A stretch of DNA of 64,000 nucleotides. Origin: Streptomyces canus. GTDB taxonomy: Bacteria; Actinomycetota; Actinomycetes; Streptomycetales; Streptomycetaceae. The notes below the pieces were generated by a model. It was not told the DNA's origin and did not search any database. It was given only the letters and a program-made list of their open reading frames with translations. Below, piece by piece: positions 16,414-26,106 of this stretch. A program made the position numbers and the translations under genes. How positions within the stretch are numbered: position 1 is the stretch's first letter; every line of letters begins with the position of its first letter. The DNA is taken from contig NZ_JAUSYQ010000002.1 of the NCBI RefSeq assembly GCF_030816965.1, positions 4,001,001 through 4,065,000 on the forward strand, written 5' to 3'.

Positions 16414-16974
16414 CTACTGGGCCTGGGCCCGCTGCTTCCGCTTCGCCGCCGCGATCGCCCGGTCCGACTCCCGCCGGTCCTGCTTCTCGCGCAGGGTCTG
16501 CCGCTTGTCGTACTCCTTCTTGCCTCGCGCGAGCGCGATCTCGGCCTTGGCCCGGCCGTCCCTGAAGTACAGGGCGAGGGGCACGATCGTGTGGCCCGTC
16601 TCCTGGGCCTTCGACTCCAGCTTGTCGATCTCCTCGCGGTGCAGCAGCAGCTTGCGCTTGCGGCGTGCGGAGTGATTGGTCCAGCTGCCCTGGTGATACT
16701 CCGGGATGTGGGCGTTGTGCAGCCACGCCTCGCCCCCGTCGATCTGGACGAAGCCGTCGGTCAGCGAGGTTCGGCCCTCGCGCAGCGACTTGACCTCGGT
16801 GCCCATGAGGACCAGCCCGGCCTCGAAGGTGTCGATGATCGCGTAGTCGTGCCGGGCCTTCTTGTTCTGGGCGACGATCTTGCGCTTGCCGCCCTTCTCC
16901 CCGTCCTGGGCCTTGCCGCCCCCGCCACCCTGCTTCGGCTGGGACTCCTTCGGTACGTACATTCCCTTGCTCAT
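16414..16974 (-). CDS. smpB: SsrA-binding protein SmpB
   Basis: This 186-residue RNA-binding protein delivers tmRNA to stalled ribosomes. The OB-fold core begins at [24 protein letters not shown] and holds [18 protein letters not shown] and [24 protein letters not shown]. The basic C-terminal tail ([23 protein letters not shown]) enters the mRNA channel. The N-terminus ([23 protein letters not shown]) is about 30 residues longer than in many homologues, so a later start is possible; ATG 16986 is also in frame. It is adjacent to ssrA. Confidence 0.93.
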   Translation of the reverse strand: MSKGMYVPKESQPKQGGGGGKAQDGEKGGKRKIVAQNKKARHDYAIIDTFEAGLVLMGTEVKSLREGRTSLTDGFVQIDGGEAWLHNAHIPEYHQGSWTNHSARRKRKLLLHREEIDKLESKAQETGHTIVPLALYFRDGRAKAEIALARGKKEYDKRQTLREKQDRRESDRAIAAAKRKQRAQAQ

Positions 16975-17104
16975 AGTGCTGCCCATTTTCGCACTAGTGA
17001 GGGGGGCGAAGACCAGTCCTTATCAGCGGGCGTCAGCTCTCCCCACCCGGAGCGCGCGGAACGGCGCGACAAGCCCCCACCGGCCGGCGGTCAAAGCCGC
17101 ACCC

Positions 17105-18283
17105 TCAGTCCGCGTCTCCCAGTCCCCCGAGAACAGTCTCGGCCTGCTGGAGAGCCCGATCGTCCGCTTCCAGATCAGGCGTGATCCCCCGCCCGTCGAC
17201 GCCGCGCCCCGACGGAGTCCTGTAGTGCCCCACGGTCAGCTCGGCCACCGCCCCGTCCGGCAGCCGGCTGGGCATCTGCACCGACCCCTTGCCGAACGTC
17301 CTGGACCCCACGACCACCGCCCGCCCCCGGTCCTGCAGCGCCCCGGTGAGAAGCTCCGCCGCGCTCATCGTCCCGCCGTCGACAAGAGCGACCAGCGCAC
17401 GGGTCGTATCCCCACCGGGCTCCGCGTGCAGCGCCTGCTGCGACCCGTCGACGTCGTACGTCGCGACCAGGCCCCCGTCGAGAAAGACGGACGCCGTGGT
17501 CACGGCCTCGGTGACCAGCCCACCGGAGTTCCCGCGCAGATCGAGAACGATCCCCCCGTCGGCAGGGGCCTCCCGGACGGCGTCCCGGACCTGGTCCCCG
17601 ACGCCCTTGGTGAACGAGTCGATCTTGATGACGGTGATCCCGCCGGCGAGTTCTCGAACGGTGACCGAGTCCGTGGACAGACGGGCACGCCGAACGGTCT
17701 TCGTCCACGCGCGCGTGCCGCGCTCGAGGCCCAGCCGGACCGTCGTACCGGCGGCCGCGTCCGTGGCGTCGCCGCGCAACAAGGAGACCACCTCGGTGAC
17801 CGGATGCCCGTCGACCTTCTCCCCGTCGACGCTGCGCAACCGGTCGCCCTTGCGGATCCCGGCGGACGCCGCGGGCGAGTCCGAGCTCACCTTGGTCACT
17901 TCGATACGGCCGTCCCGCTCGCGCCGCGCCCACAGCCCGACGCCGGTGTACTGGCCGTCGAGGGCTTCCTCGAACTCCTCGTACTCGCCCCGGGAGTAGA
18001 CGGCCCCCCAGCGGTCTCCGCTGCGGCTGACGGCACGCTCGGCGGCCTCCATGGGGGACGTGCCGTCGGCCACGGCCTCCTCGGCCGCCTCCGCCACGTC
18101 CTCGTGATGACCCGCGGGAGCGGCCGAACGGGCCGAGTCCGACGAGGACTTCCGGTCGCCGGGGTCTGCCTCGGGAAACGAACCGGTCGCCGCGCCGGCC
18201 ACCAGCACGCTCGCGAACACCAATGTCAGGGCCGCCCCGCGGCGGATGCGGCGGGGCTGACAGAACAGGTCTCGGCCTGACAT
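17105..18283 (-). CDS. S41 carboxy-terminal processing protease
   Basis: The 392-residue exported Ser protease is read from ATG 18283 (MSGRDLFCQPRRIRRG). A longer frame to 18355 would run through the ftsX terminator. An N-terminal membrane anchor (about 18-40) is followed by a PDZ domain (about 115-200, GVGLWARRERDGRIEVTKV, SPAASAGIRKGDRLRSVDG). The catalytic domain holds the nucleophile Ser in DGGTMSAAELL and the general-base Lys in GSRTFGKGSVQ. Members cleave secreted or membrane proteins near their C-terminus. The location next to ftsEX suggests an envelope role; the substrate is unknown. Confidence 0.9.
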   Translation of the reverse strand: MSGRDLFCQPRRIRRGAALTLVFASVLVAGAATGSFPEADPGDRKSSSDSARSAAPAGHHEDVAEAAEEAVADGTSPMEAAERAVSRSGDRWGAVYSRGEYEEFEEALDGQYTGVGLWARRERDGRIEVTKVSSDSPAASAGIRKGDRLRSVDGEKVDGHPVTEVVSLLRGDATDAAAGTTVRLGLERGTRAWTKTVRRARLSTDSVTVRELAGGITVIKIDSFTKGVGDQVRDAVREAPADGGIVLDLRGNSGGLVTEAVTTASVFLDGGLVATYDVDGSQQALHAEPGGDTTRALVALVDGGTMSAAELLTGALQDRGRAVVVGSRTFGKGSVQMPSRLPDGAVAELTVGHYRTPSGRGVDGRGITPDLEADDRALQQAETVLGGLGDAD

Positions 18284-18304
18284 GCCGGTGAGTCTAGGAC
18301 AACG

Positions 18305-18344
18305 CAAGAGGGCCACACGGCCGGTTGACCGTACGGCCCTCTTG
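18305..18344. terminator. Terminator after ftsX
   Basis: CAAGAGGGCC pairs with GGCCCTCTTG across 20 bases that contain a smaller stem. It ends the ftsEX unit and argues that the S41 gene starts downstream of it. Confidence 0.7.
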
Positions 18345-18351
18345 GCATGCG

Positions 18352-19269
18352 TCACACCTTCAGGTACTTGCGCAGCGCGAAGAACGCGGCCAACGCGGGC
18401 ATCAGCACACTCGCCGCGAGGATCAGCGGCAGCTTCGTCAGTACGGCGTCCCAGCCCACGAAGTTGATCAGGTTGAGCTTCGAGGACAGGGCCATGCCGT
18501 GATCGATGGTGAAGTACCGGCCGACGACCAGGAAGACACAGGCGAGCCCACCGCCGATCGCGCCGGCTACGGCGGCCTCCATGATGAACGGCGCCTGGAT
18601 GTAGAAGCCCGAGGCGCCCACGAGCCGCATGATCCCGGTCTCCCGCCGACGGCTGAACGCCGAGACACGCACCGTGTTGACGATCAGCAGCAGGGCGACG
18701 ACCAGCATGAGCGCCATGACGCCCAGCGCGGCCCGGTTCATCAGGTTCAGCATCGTGAAGAGGTTGTCCAGGATGCCCTTCTGGTCCTGCACGGACTGCA
18801 CGCCGTCGCGCCCGTTGAACGCGGTCGCGATGACCTGGTACTTCTCCGGGTCCTTCAGCTTGATCCGGTACGACTCCTGCATCTGGTCCGGCGTGAGGGA
18901 GGCGGCCAGCGGGGAGTCGCCGAACTGCTCCTTGTAGTGCTTGTACGCCTCGTCCTGGGACTCGTGGGCGACCGTCTCGACGACCGACATCTTCTTCAGG
19001 TCGGAGAGGATGTCCTTCTTCTGGTCGTCGGTCACCGCGCCCTTGGCGCAGTTGGGGTCCGACTCGGCGTCGCTCTTGTTGCAGAGGAAGATCGAGACGT
19101 TGACCTTGTCGTACCAGTAGCCCTTCATGGCGCCGACCTGGTCGCTCATCAGGAGCGAACCGCCGAACAGGGCGAGCGACAGGGCGACGGAGACGATGAC
19201 GGCGAACGTCATCGTGAGGTTGCGACGGAGACCGACACCGATCTCGGAGAGTACGAACTGGGCGCGCAT
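18352..19269 (-). CDS. ftsX: Cell-division protein FtsX
   Basis: This 305-residue membrane protein has four hydrophobic segments (about 25-45, 180-205, 230-252 and 278-298). A large extracellular loop between the first two contains two Cys residues (CNKSD and NCAKG) that may form a disulfide. FtsX with FtsE forms a type VII ABC complex that activates cell-wall hydrolases at division and elongation sites. FtsX ends 21 bases before the FtsX terminator's distal arm and follows ftsE by 42 bases. Confidence 0.95.
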   Translation of the reverse strand: MRAQFVLSEIGVGLRRNLTMTFAVIVSVALSLALFGGSLLMSDQVGAMKGYWYDKVNVSIFLCNKSDAESDPNCAKGAVTDDQKKDILSDLKKMSVVETVAHESQDEAYKHYKEQFGDSPLAASLTPDQMQESYRIKLKDPEKYQVIATAFNGRDGVQSVQDQKGILDNLFTMLNLMNRAALGVMALMLVVALLLIVNTVRVSAFSRRRETGIMRLVGASGFYIQAPFIMEAAVAGAIGGGLACVFLVVGRYFTIDHGMALSSKLNLINFVGWDAVLTKLPLILAASVLMPALAAFFALRKYLKV

Positions 19270-19311
19270 GGCGTCTTCTTCAGGCCTTTCCGGGGACTCT
19301 TCGAACGGCGG

Positions 19312-20001
19312 TCAGTGCTGGTAGCCGTAGACGCCGCGTGCCTGGTCGCGGACGAGACGGCCCTTCTCCAGCTCGATGACGCGCTTGCGCATCTGGTCCA
19401 CGATGTTCTGGTCGTGGGTCGCCATCAGCACTGTCGTGCCCGTCCGGTTGATGCGGTCGAGCAGCTTCATGATGCCGACGGAGGTCTGCGGGTCGAGGTT
19501 GCCGGTGGGCTCGTCGGCGATCAGCAGCTTGGGCCGGTTGACGAAGGCCCGCGCGATGGCCACGCGCTGCTGCTCACCGCCGGACAGCTCGCCGGGCATC
19601 CGGTCCTCCTTGCCGCCGAGCCCGACGAGGTCGAGCACCTGCGGCACGGACTTGCGGATCTCGCCGCGGGACTTGCCGATGACCTCCTGCGCGAAGGCGA
19701 CGTTCTCCGCCACCGTCTTGTTCGGCAGGAGCCGGAAGTCCTGGAAGACCGTCCCCAGCTGGCGACGCATCTGCGGCACCTTCCAGTTGGAGAGGCGCGC
19801 GAGGTCCTTGCCCAGAACGTGCACCTGGCCCTGACTGGTCCGCTCCTCGCGGAGAACCAGCCGCAGGAAGGTGGACTTTCCGGAGCCGGAGGACCCGACG
19901 AGGAACACGAACTCGCCTTTCTCCACTTCCAGGGAGACATCCCTGAGTGCGGGGCGGGTCTGCTTTGGGTAGACCTTGGATACGTTGTCGAATCGGATCA
20001 C
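19312..20001 (-). CDS. ftsE: Cell-division ATP-binding protein FtsE
   Basis: The 229-residue ABC ATPase is read from GTG 20001 ([14 protein letters not shown]), the usual FtsE start; the frame upstream is shadow. Walker A is GSSGSGKST, the Q-loop follows in [13 protein letters not shown], the signature is [14 protein letters not shown], Walker B is [12 protein letters not shown] and the switch His is in MATHDQ. It energises FtsX at the membrane. The ftsE-ftsX pair is a two-gene unit here. Confidence 0.95.
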   Translation of the reverse strand: MIRFDNVSKVYPKQTRPALRDVSLEVEKGEFVFLVGSSGSGKSTFLRLVLREERTSQGQVHVLGKDLARLSNWKVPQMRRQLGTVFQDFRLLPNKTVAENVAFAQEVIGKSRGEIRKSVPQVLDLVGLGGKEDRMPGELSGGEQQRVAIARAFVNRPKLLIADEPTGNLDPQTSVGIMKLLDRINRTGTTVLMATHDQNIVDQMRKRVIELEKGRLVRDQARGVYGYQH

Positions 20002-20237
20002 GGATGCACCACGGTAGGCCGGGGGTAGATGAGCGTGACCATACGCGAACCGGGTGCGGGAGCGCAGGCGCCGGTTCGCGTTGCATATGGGATGGGCGGT
20101 TTTGTGCCGACCTGGAAACCTCCCCTTCGGCAGCGCACAGGCGGCCCTCGGTGGAACCTGGCACAGTAGGGAAGGGAACGTTCTGCTACCCGGGAGCGTT
20201 GTCCTGTATGGAACCGACTGCAAGAAGGGTGACGCGC

Positions 20238-20429
20238 ATGACGTACGACCGCCTGGTGTGCGCAAACTGCGCGGCGCCCGTGAGTGAGGGCCGGTGCCCC
20301 GTGTGCCGCGCCAACCGCGAGCGGCTGCAGCAGGAGAACCTCTTCGCGGGCCTGAACCCGATGGCCCTGATCGCCCTGCTCGCGGTGCTGATCGCAGCGG
20401 TGGCTCTGCTGGCACACCAGACCGCGTAG
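20238..20429 (+). CDS. Small zinc-ribbon membrane protein
   Basis: This 63-residue protein starts [14 protein letters not shown] and carries two CxxC pairs (CANC, CPVC), a likely zinc ribbon. A C-terminal membrane helix ([17 protein letters not shown], about residues 44-60) follows. The AAGGGTGAC upstream provides a ribosome site. It is divergent from ftsE and followed by a strong terminator. Short conserved proteins of this form occur beside ftsE in Streptomyces. Function unknown. Confidence 0.8.
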   Translation: MTYDRLVCANCAAPVSEGRCPVCRANRERLQQENLFAGLNPMALIALLAVLIAAVALLAHQTA

Positions 20430-20460
20430 GCGGGCACCCCGAAGACATTACGCAGACATA

Positions 20461-20497
20461 CGAAGGGCCCGGAGCGACACCCGCTCCGGGCCCTTCG
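20461..20497. terminator. Bidirectional terminator between convergent genes
   Basis: The perfect 16-base arms CGAAGGGCCCGGAGCG and CGCTCCGGGCCCTTCG enclose a 5-base loop. It separates the small membrane-protein gene from the convergent LAETG surface-protein gene. Confidence 0.85.
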
Positions 20498-20547
20498 TCG
20501 TAGCGCACGCACACGTCAAGCGAGCGCGTGACTATCGGGAGTCACCT

Positions 20548-21246
20548 TCAGGCGGCAGCGCCACCGCGACCGCCCGCCAGGCGGGGCAGGAGGCGGAAGC
20601 CGACGCCGCCGGCGATCATCGTGGCGGCACCGATGACCAGGAAGGCGGTCTGCCCGGCACCGGTCTCGGCGAGCTGCGCACCGCCCGTGCCCTGGGCCGC
20701 GGTGTCGGACGTGGTGTCCGTGCCGGTCTCGGTGAGGGCCGAGGAGCCCTCCTCCTGGGTGGAGGTGCCGGAACCGCCGTCGGGGTCGGTGTTGCTGTTG
20801 CCGCCCCCGGCGTTGCCGTTTCCGTTTCCGTTGCCGTTCCCGTTCCCGTTCCCGTTGCCGTTGCCGTTCCCGTTGCCGTTCCCGTTGCCCGGGTCGGTCG
20901 GGTCCTCGGTGGGCTCGGTCGGCTCCTCGGTGGGCTCCGTCGGGATCGTCGGCTCCTCGGTGACCGGCGGAGTCTCCGGGTCGGTCGGGATGCCGGGGTC
21001 GGTCGGAGTGCCCGGGTCGGTCGGGTCGTTGGGCTCGGTCGGGATGCCCGGGTCGGTCGGGTCGCCGGGGTTGCCCGGGTCGTCGTCGCCGAGGCCGGTG
21101 TCGACGTTCACGCCGACCCCGCTCTCGTCCACGCTCACACCGATCTCCAGCGCGGAAGCGGCGCCGGCAGCGGTCAGCGAGGCACCGGCCGCGATCACGG
21201 CACCGGCAGCTATGCGCGCGATCCGGATCCGCGTCTTCTTCGTCAT
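20548..21246 (-). CDS. LAETG-type sortase-anchored surface protein, Pro/Thr/Glu and Gly-Asn repeats
   Basis: This 232-residue secreted protein has a signal peptide (MTKKTRIRIARIAAGAVIAAG...ASA, about 1-31) and a short head (EIGVSVDESGVGVNVDTG). A Pro/Thr/Glu/Asp repeat stalk with DPTDPG and EPT units follows, then at least twelve Gly-Asn pairs. The cell-wall sorting signal is LAETG, then a hydrophobic helix and a basic tail (RLLPRLAGGRGG). LAXTG is the signature recognised by class E sortases in high-GC Gram-positives, as in long chaplins. The Gly-Asn block comes from a slippage-prone hexanucleotide array in the DNA. The role is unknown, probably a wall-spanning surface protein. Confidence 0.85.
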   Translation of the reverse strand: MTKKTRIRIARIAAGAVIAAGASLTAAGAASALEIGVSVDESGVGVNVDTGLGDDDPGNPGDPTDPGIPTEPNDPTDPGTPTDPGIPTDPETPPVTEEPTIPTEPTEEPTEPTEDPTDPGNGNGNGNGNGNGNGNGNGNGNGNGNAGGGNSNTDPDGGSGTSTQEEGSSALTETGTDTTSDTAAQGTGGAQLAETGAGQTAFLVIGAATMIAGGVGFRLLPRLAGGRGGAAA

Positions 21247-21538
21247 GTGGTTGCTACCCCCAGTAGCTCATCGTCAATGAGGCGGCGCTCGGGGCCGTGA
21301 TCGACGGGAGAAGGTAGCTGTACTTGAGTCCCCCGGTTCACATGCGCCCCAGAGATACGCATGCCACGCTTTACCCTTCCCATTTTTCAAAGCAACGTCA
21401 AGGCCGTTGAGTGTGCGATGTCCTGGTAAGGGCCCTTTGCCGGGGAAAGCGGTCTGTGAGTGTGATGTAAAACCCAGACATAAAGCAAACTGCCGCCCGA
21501 TGGACGGCAGTTGCGGAAGGATTACCAAGTCGACAAAG
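21247..21538. other. Intergenic region upstream of the surface-protein gene
   Basis: No gene or clear signal is seen. The part from about 21340 to 21500 is noticeably more A/T-rich than its surroundings and probably contains the promoter of the surface-protein gene. Confidence 0.5.
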
Positions 21539-22645
21539 TTACTTCTCCTGCTGCTTGCGCCAGCGAATCCCGGCCTCCAGGAAGCCGTCGATCTCGCCGT
21601 TGAACACAGCCTCGGGGTTGCCGACTTCGAAATCGGTGCGCAGGTCCTTGACCATCTGGTACGGGTGCAGGACGTACGAACGCATCTGGTTGCCCCAGGA
21701 GTTGCCGCCGTCGCCCTTGAGGGCGTCCATCGCGGCCTGCTCCTCCTGGCGGCGCCGCTCGAGCAGCTTGGCCTGGAGGACGTTCATCGCGCTCGCCTTG
21801 TTCTGGATCTGCGAGCGTTCGTTCTGGCAGGAGACGACGATGCCGGTCGGGAGGTGGGTGAGGCGCACCGCGGAGTCGGTGGTGTTCACGCCCTGGCCGC
21901 CGGGCCCGGACGAGCGGTAGACGTCCACCCGCAGCTCGGACTCGTCGATCTCGATGTGGTCGGTCTGCTCGACCACGGGGAGGATCTCGACGCCCGCGAA
22001 GGAGGTCTGGCGGCGCCCCTGGTTGTCGAAGGGCGAGATGCGCACGAGGCGGTGGGTGCCCTGCTCCACGGAGAGGGTGCCGTAGGCGTACGGGATCTGC
22101 ACGGCGAAGGTGGTCGACTTGATGCCGGCCTCTTCGGCGTACGACGTCTCGTAGATCTCGGTCTTGTAGCCGTGCTGCTCCGCCCACCGCAGGTACATCC
22201 GCTGGAGCTTCTCGGCGAAGTCGGCGGCGTCGACGCCACCGGCCTCGGCCCGGATGTTCACGAGCGCCTCGCGGGAGTCGTACTCACCGCTGAGCAGCGT
22301 ACGGACCTCCATCTCGTCGAGCGCCTTCTTGACGGAGGTGAGCTCCGACTCGGCCTCGGCGAGGGTGTCCGGGTCGTCCTCCTCCTGGGCCATCTCGAAC
22401 AGCACGGAGAGATCGTCGATCCGGCTGCGCAGCGCGTCGGCCTTCCTGACCTCGGCCTGGAGATGGGACAGCTTGCTGGTGATCTTCTGCGCCTCGTCCG
22501 GGTTGTCCCACAGGGACGGCGCGGCCGCCTGCTCCTCGAGCACGGCGATGTCTGCCCTCAGCTTGTCGAGGTCCAGAACGGCCTCGATCGACTCCATGGT
22601 CGAGGAGAGGGACTTGAGCTCTTCGGATACATCGACGACTGCCAC
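21539..22645 (-). CDS. prfB: Peptide chain release factor 2
   Basis: The 368-residue factor terminates translation at UGA and UAA. A helical N-terminal domain (1-110) is followed by the codon-recognition SPF motif ([16 protein letters not shown]) and the peptidyl-hydrolysis GGQ motif ([16 protein letters not shown]). The C-terminal domain ends [15 protein letters not shown]. The reading frame is continuous, so the autoregulatory +1 frameshift known from many prfB genes is absent. The frame opens 76 bases downstream of the pkaB stop on the same strand. Confidence 0.97.
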   Translation of the reverse strand: MAVVDVSEELKSLSSTMESIEAVLDLDKLRADIAVLEEQAAAPSLWDNPDEAQKITSKLSHLQAEVRKADALRSRIDDLSVLFEMAQEEDDPDTLAEAESELTSVKKALDEMEVRTLLSGEYDSREALVNIRAEAGGVDAADFAEKLQRMYLRWAEQHGYKTEIYETSYAEEAGIKSTTFAVQIPYAYGTLSVEQGTHRLVRISPFDNQGRRQTSFAGVEILPVVEQTDHIEIDESELRVDVYRSSGPGGQGVNTTDSAVRLTHLPTGIVVSCQNERSQIQNKASAMNVLQAKLLERRRQEEQAAMDALKGDGGNSWGNQMRSYVLHPYQMVKDLRTDFEVGNPEAVFNGEIDGFLEAGIRWRKQQEK

Positions 22646-22721
22646 GCCCTCCAGCCTAACGGCTGTGGCAACCGACCTCGCCCGACCACCACCGGCACCG
22701 GGGGCCGCCGCCCCGGCTCCC

Positions 22722-23978
22722 TCATGGTGAGGCGGGCGCCGAGTTCTTCGTGTCCTGCGGTGACGCCCCCGCGTCGTCGCCCGACGTGGCCGCCCACACC
22801 CCGACTCCCGCCGCGGCCACGAGCACTACCGCCGCGGCCCCCACGGCCAGCCGACGCCGCCTCGTGGTCGCCCGATGCCGGGCCGAACCCGGACGGGGCG
22901 CACCCGCGGCCCGAGGCACCCGGGCGGTCCCTCGCGCACCCCCGGCCAGCTCATCGGGCGCAGGCACCCGCATCGACGTGTGCGTGTCCCGGTTGGAGTC
23001 GGCGGGCTTCGCGCCCGGTACCAACGGCACGGCTCCCCGCCGCACCGGCCGCCCGGAGGACGCCGCGTCCCCGTCGGAAGCCGCCGTCGGCGCCTCGCCG
23101 TCCGGCTCCTCCTCGTCCTCCGCGTCCGGCTCGTCCACGTCCAACGGCGGCATCCCGGCCAGCAACGGCAACAGCTCCCGCAGTCGCACCCCCAGCTCGG
23201 ACGCCCGCAGCCGAGAGGCCGGCGCCTTGGCCAGGCACTGCACGATCAGCTGCCACAGCTCGTCGGGGATACCCGGAAGCGGAACCACCGTTTCCGTGAC
23301 ATGTCGGCGCAGCACCGCCCCCGGATGCCCTCCCCCGAACGGCGTGAACCCGGCCAGCAGCTCGTACAGGACGGTCGCGAGCGCGTAGATGTCCACGGAC
23401 GCCCGCGGCGGCAGTCCCTCGACGATCTCCGGCGCCAGATAGTCCGGCGTCCCGATGATCTTGGTGGCCCGGGTCCGCCGCGGCGAGTCGATGAGCTTCG
23501 CCACACCGAAATCGGTCAGCAGGGCGGGATGCGAGCCCCCGGGGCCCAGCGGGCCCTGCATGTCCAGCAGGATGTTCTCCGGCTTCACGTCCCGGTGCAC
23601 GACCCCCTTGGCGTGCGCCGCGGCCAGCCCGTCCGCGACATCCGCCACGATCGCCACCGCCGCCTCGGGCGCGAGCCGCTTCTCCCGGTCGAGCCGGGTG
23701 CGCAGATCCGTCCCCCGGACCAGGTCCATGACGAGCGCGAGGTCGTTGCCGTCGACCACGAGGTCGCGTACGGAGACCACGTGGGGGTGCTCCAGGCCGA
23801 GCAGGGCCGTGCGCTCCTGGACGAAGCGGCCCACGAGCTCCTGGTCGGACGCGAGATCCTCGCGCAGCAGCTTGACGGCGACGGGCCCCTCGGGTCCCTC
23901 GCCCAGCCACACCGTGCCGGCGCTGCCCCGCCCCAGGATCTGGTTGGCGGTGTACCGGCTGCCGATCTTCCGTGCCAA
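22722..23978 (-). CDS. pkaB: Membrane Ser/Thr protein kinase (PkaB-like)
   Basis: This 418-residue kinase has an N-terminal kinase domain (about 8-270): P-loop [10 protein letters not shown], catalytic Lys in [14 protein letters not shown] catalytic loop, DFG in LTDFGVAKL, and APE in [10 protein letters not shown] charged juxtamembrane segment follows, then one membrane helix (about 375-396, [19 protein letters not shown]) and a short external tail without PASTA or sensor domains. The length and position beside prfB and pkaA match PkaB of S. coelicolor (417 aa), which autophosphorylates on Thr. The symbol is by synteny. Confidence 0.9.
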   Translation of the reverse strand: MARKIGSRYTANQILGRGSAGTVWLGEGPEGPVAVKLLREDLASDQELVGRFVQERTALLGLEHPHVVSVRDLVVDGNDLALVMDLVRGTDLRTRLDREKRLAPEAAVAIVADVADGLAAAHAKGVVHRDVKPENILLDMQGPLGPGGSHPALLTDFGVAKLIDSPRRTRATKIIGTPDYLAPEIVEGLPPRASVDIYALATVLYELLAGFTPFGGGHPGAVLRRHVTETVVPLPGIPDELWQLIVQCLAKAPASRLRASELGVRLRELLPLLAGMPPLDVDEPDAEDEEEPDGEAPTAASDGDAASSGRPVRRGAVPLVPGAKPADSNRDTHTSMRVPAPDELAGGARGTARVPRAAGAPRPGSARHRATTRRRRLAVGAAAVVLVAAAGVGVWAATSGDDAGASPQDTKNSAPASP

Positions 23979-24086
23979 GGCTGCTCCTACAGACGCGTGT
24001 TGCCGATAAAACTACGCGTCGGAAGAGCCAACCTTCACCGCGGAGACGGAAATCACCCGCCGGATGTCGACAAATCCCCTGAGTCG

Positions 24087-25775
24087 CTACTGACCTGAGG
24101 ACTTACCGCCCAGATCGCCGATCCACCCGCTCACCGTGTCGATCATGTCGCCGAGCTGCTGCCAGTAGCTCTTGCCGGTACCGATCCAGTCCTGGAGCGG
24201 GCTCAGCTCCCAGATCAGCCAGCTCGCGACGAACAGGATGACGATCGTGAACAGGCAGCCCTTGAGGCAGCCCAGACCCGGGATCTTCATCGGGTTGGCG
24301 CTGCGCTGCCGGGGTTCGCGCGCGGGGCGCTCGGGCTGCGGCGGGGGCGCGTACCGCTGCGGCTGCGGGGCGTACTGCTGCGGCTGGGGCTGCTGCCGGC
24401 GGCCGTGACCGCCGTCCTGCGGCGGCCGCTGCGGGGGCCGCTGCTGTCGCTGCGGCTGCTGTTGCTCCGGCCTGGCGACCTGCCGCTGCGGACGGCGGCG
24501 CAGCGGGTCCTCGCTGGGGTCGAGGTACTGGACCTGCGTCTGTTCGTTGCGGTCCCGGGCCGCGCGCAGCTGGTTCTGCCAGGGGTGCGGCTCCTCGGGT
24601 CCGCCGGGCTGCGGCCCCTGCTGCCCGTACTGCCCCTGTCCCGGCCGGCCGGGCGGTACCGGCGGCATGACGGCGGTCGGATCGGCCGCGCCACGGTTGG
24701 GGAGCACGGCGGTGGGGTCGGCGGCGCCGACGGGGTTCCCGGGGCCGGTGTGCGGCAGGAAGCTGGTGGCGGCGTTCGGGTCGAAGGCGCCCTGGGCACC
24801 CGCGCCGTGCGGCAGCACCTGCGTCGGGTCGGCGGCGCCGGGCGCGTCCGGTACCGCCGCCGGGGCCGGGTCGGGCAGCAGCAGCGCGCCGACGTTGTCC
24901 GCGGCGGCGATCTGCGCGGAGTTCGCGTGCACGCCGATGCCCTCGGCGACGACCCGCAGCCCGCGCGCGAGGTTCTCGGCGCTGGGGCGCCGGTCCGGGT
25001 TCTTGCTCAGGCAGCGCTCTATGACCGTCCACAACGGGTCGGGGACCGTGGAGGGGCGGCGCGGTTCGGCGCTCAGGTGCTGGTGCAGGACTTCCAGGGC
25101 GGAGCCGCCGGAAAACGGCGGACGGCCGGTGACCAGCTCGTACAGCAGGATGCCGGCGCCGTAGATGTCGACCGCGGAGGTCTGCGGGCGGCCCTCGGCG
25201 GACTCGGGAGCGACGTACGCGGGCGTGCCGACGAATTCCTGCGTCCGGGTCAGGCCCGGGGAGTCCGCGAGACGCGCGATGCCGAAGTCGGTCAGGAGGG
25301 GGTGCATCTCGCCGCCGTACTGCCGCAGCAGCACGTTGGCGGGCTTGAGATCGCGGTGGACCACCCCGTCGGCGTGGCTGGCGGCGAGGGCGTCGGCGAT
25401 CTGGGCGGTGATCAGGGCGGCGCCGACGGGGCTGAAGGGGCCGTTCTCGCGCAGATAGCGGTGCAGGTCGGGGCCCTCGACGAGGTCCATGACCAGGGCG
25501 AGCAGATCGCCTTCGACGACCAGGTCACGCACCCGCACGATGTTCGGATGGGTCAGCCGCAGCAGGACGGAGCGCTCGCGCAGGAACCGCATCACGATGT
25601 CCGGGTCGCTCGCGAGCTCCTCCTTGAGGACCTTGATCGCGACGGTCTCGCCGGGCTGTCCCGGTACGGCGGCCTCGGCGCCCGCGGTCTCCCGCTGGCG
25701 GGCTCGCCACACGGTCCCCGTGGCACCGCGTCCGAGCGGCTCCTCGAGGAAGTACTTGCTGCCTACCGGCCGCAC
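24087..25775 (-). CDS. pkaA: Membrane Ser/Thr protein kinase (PkaA-like)
   Basis: The 562-residue kinase is read from GTG 25775 (VRPVGSKYFLEEPLGRG), supported by GGGAG eight bases upstream; the frame is open further to 25952. The kinase domain (about 7-275) has LGRGATGTVW, VAIKVL, HRDLKPAN, LTDFGIARL and YVAPESAEG. A long Pro/Gln/Arg-rich low-complexity linker (about 300-495) with several DPT motifs follows, suitable as FHA-docking or autophosphorylation sites. One membrane helix near the C-terminus (LFTIVILFVASWLIW) leaves about 40 external residues. The divergent neighbour is an FHA-domain ATPase, a plausible phospho-Thr partner. Confidence 0.9.
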   Translation of the reverse strand: MRPVGSKYFLEEPLGRGATGTVWRARQRETAGAEAAVPGQPGETVAIKVLKEELASDPDIVMRFLRERSVLLRLTHPNIVRVRDLVVEGDLLALVMDLVEGPDLHRYLRENGPFSPVGAALITAQIADALAASHADGVVHRDLKPANVLLRQYGGEMHPLLTDFGIARLADSPGLTRTQEFVGTPAYVAPESAEGRPQTSAVDIYGAGILLYELVTGRPPFSGGSALEVLHQHLSAEPRRPSTVPDPLWTVIERCLSKNPDRRPSAENLARGLRVVAEGIGVHANSAQIAAADNVGALLLPDPAPAAVPDAPGAADPTQVLPHGAGAQGAFDPNAATSFLPHTGPGNPVGAADPTAVLPNRGAADPTAVMPPVPPGRPGQGQYGQQGPQPGGPEEPHPWQNQLRAARDRNEQTQVQYLDPSEDPLRRRPQRQVARPEQQQPQRQQRPPQRPPQDGGHGRRQQPQPQQYAPQPQRYAPPPQPERPAREPRQRSANPMKIPGLGCLKGCLFTIVILFVASWLIWELSPLQDWIGTGKSYWQQLGDMIDTVSGWIGDLGGKSSGQ

Positions 25776-26106
25776 GTCATGCACTCCCTGCTGCTTGCTG
25801 TCGTTCCGACCCACTGTAGTGCCGCTCCTCAAGGCACTACGTAAGCGTTCCCAAGCGTGTTCGAAGGAAAGACGCTCCGGCCGGGTCCGCTGGTTGCCGG
25901 AGGTGGACGTGACCGATCTCAAGTGATCGTCGGCGCAGCACTGGTCAGGCACTTTTGGGGGCAGAGCCGACCAATCAAGATCACTTGCCCTCGGGCGGCG
26001 GGCGTGTTGTCAGTGGCAGGTGCGAGGATGCCTACCGTCAAGGCCGACGAACTTGGGCGCGTGCTTGTCCGCGAACTCGTCCGCGCAGAAGGGACCGCTG
26101 ACGGCG

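Noticed and set aside
21539..22645. Programmed +1 frameshift in prfB
   Set aside because: The reading frame is continuous through the region where the UGA-containing shift site would lie, so no frameshift is needed.
24405..25844. Coding frame on the plus strand opposite pkaA
   Set aside because: The pkaA strand carries all kinase motifs; the opposite frame has only Val/Gly/Arg/Leu-rich shadow composition.
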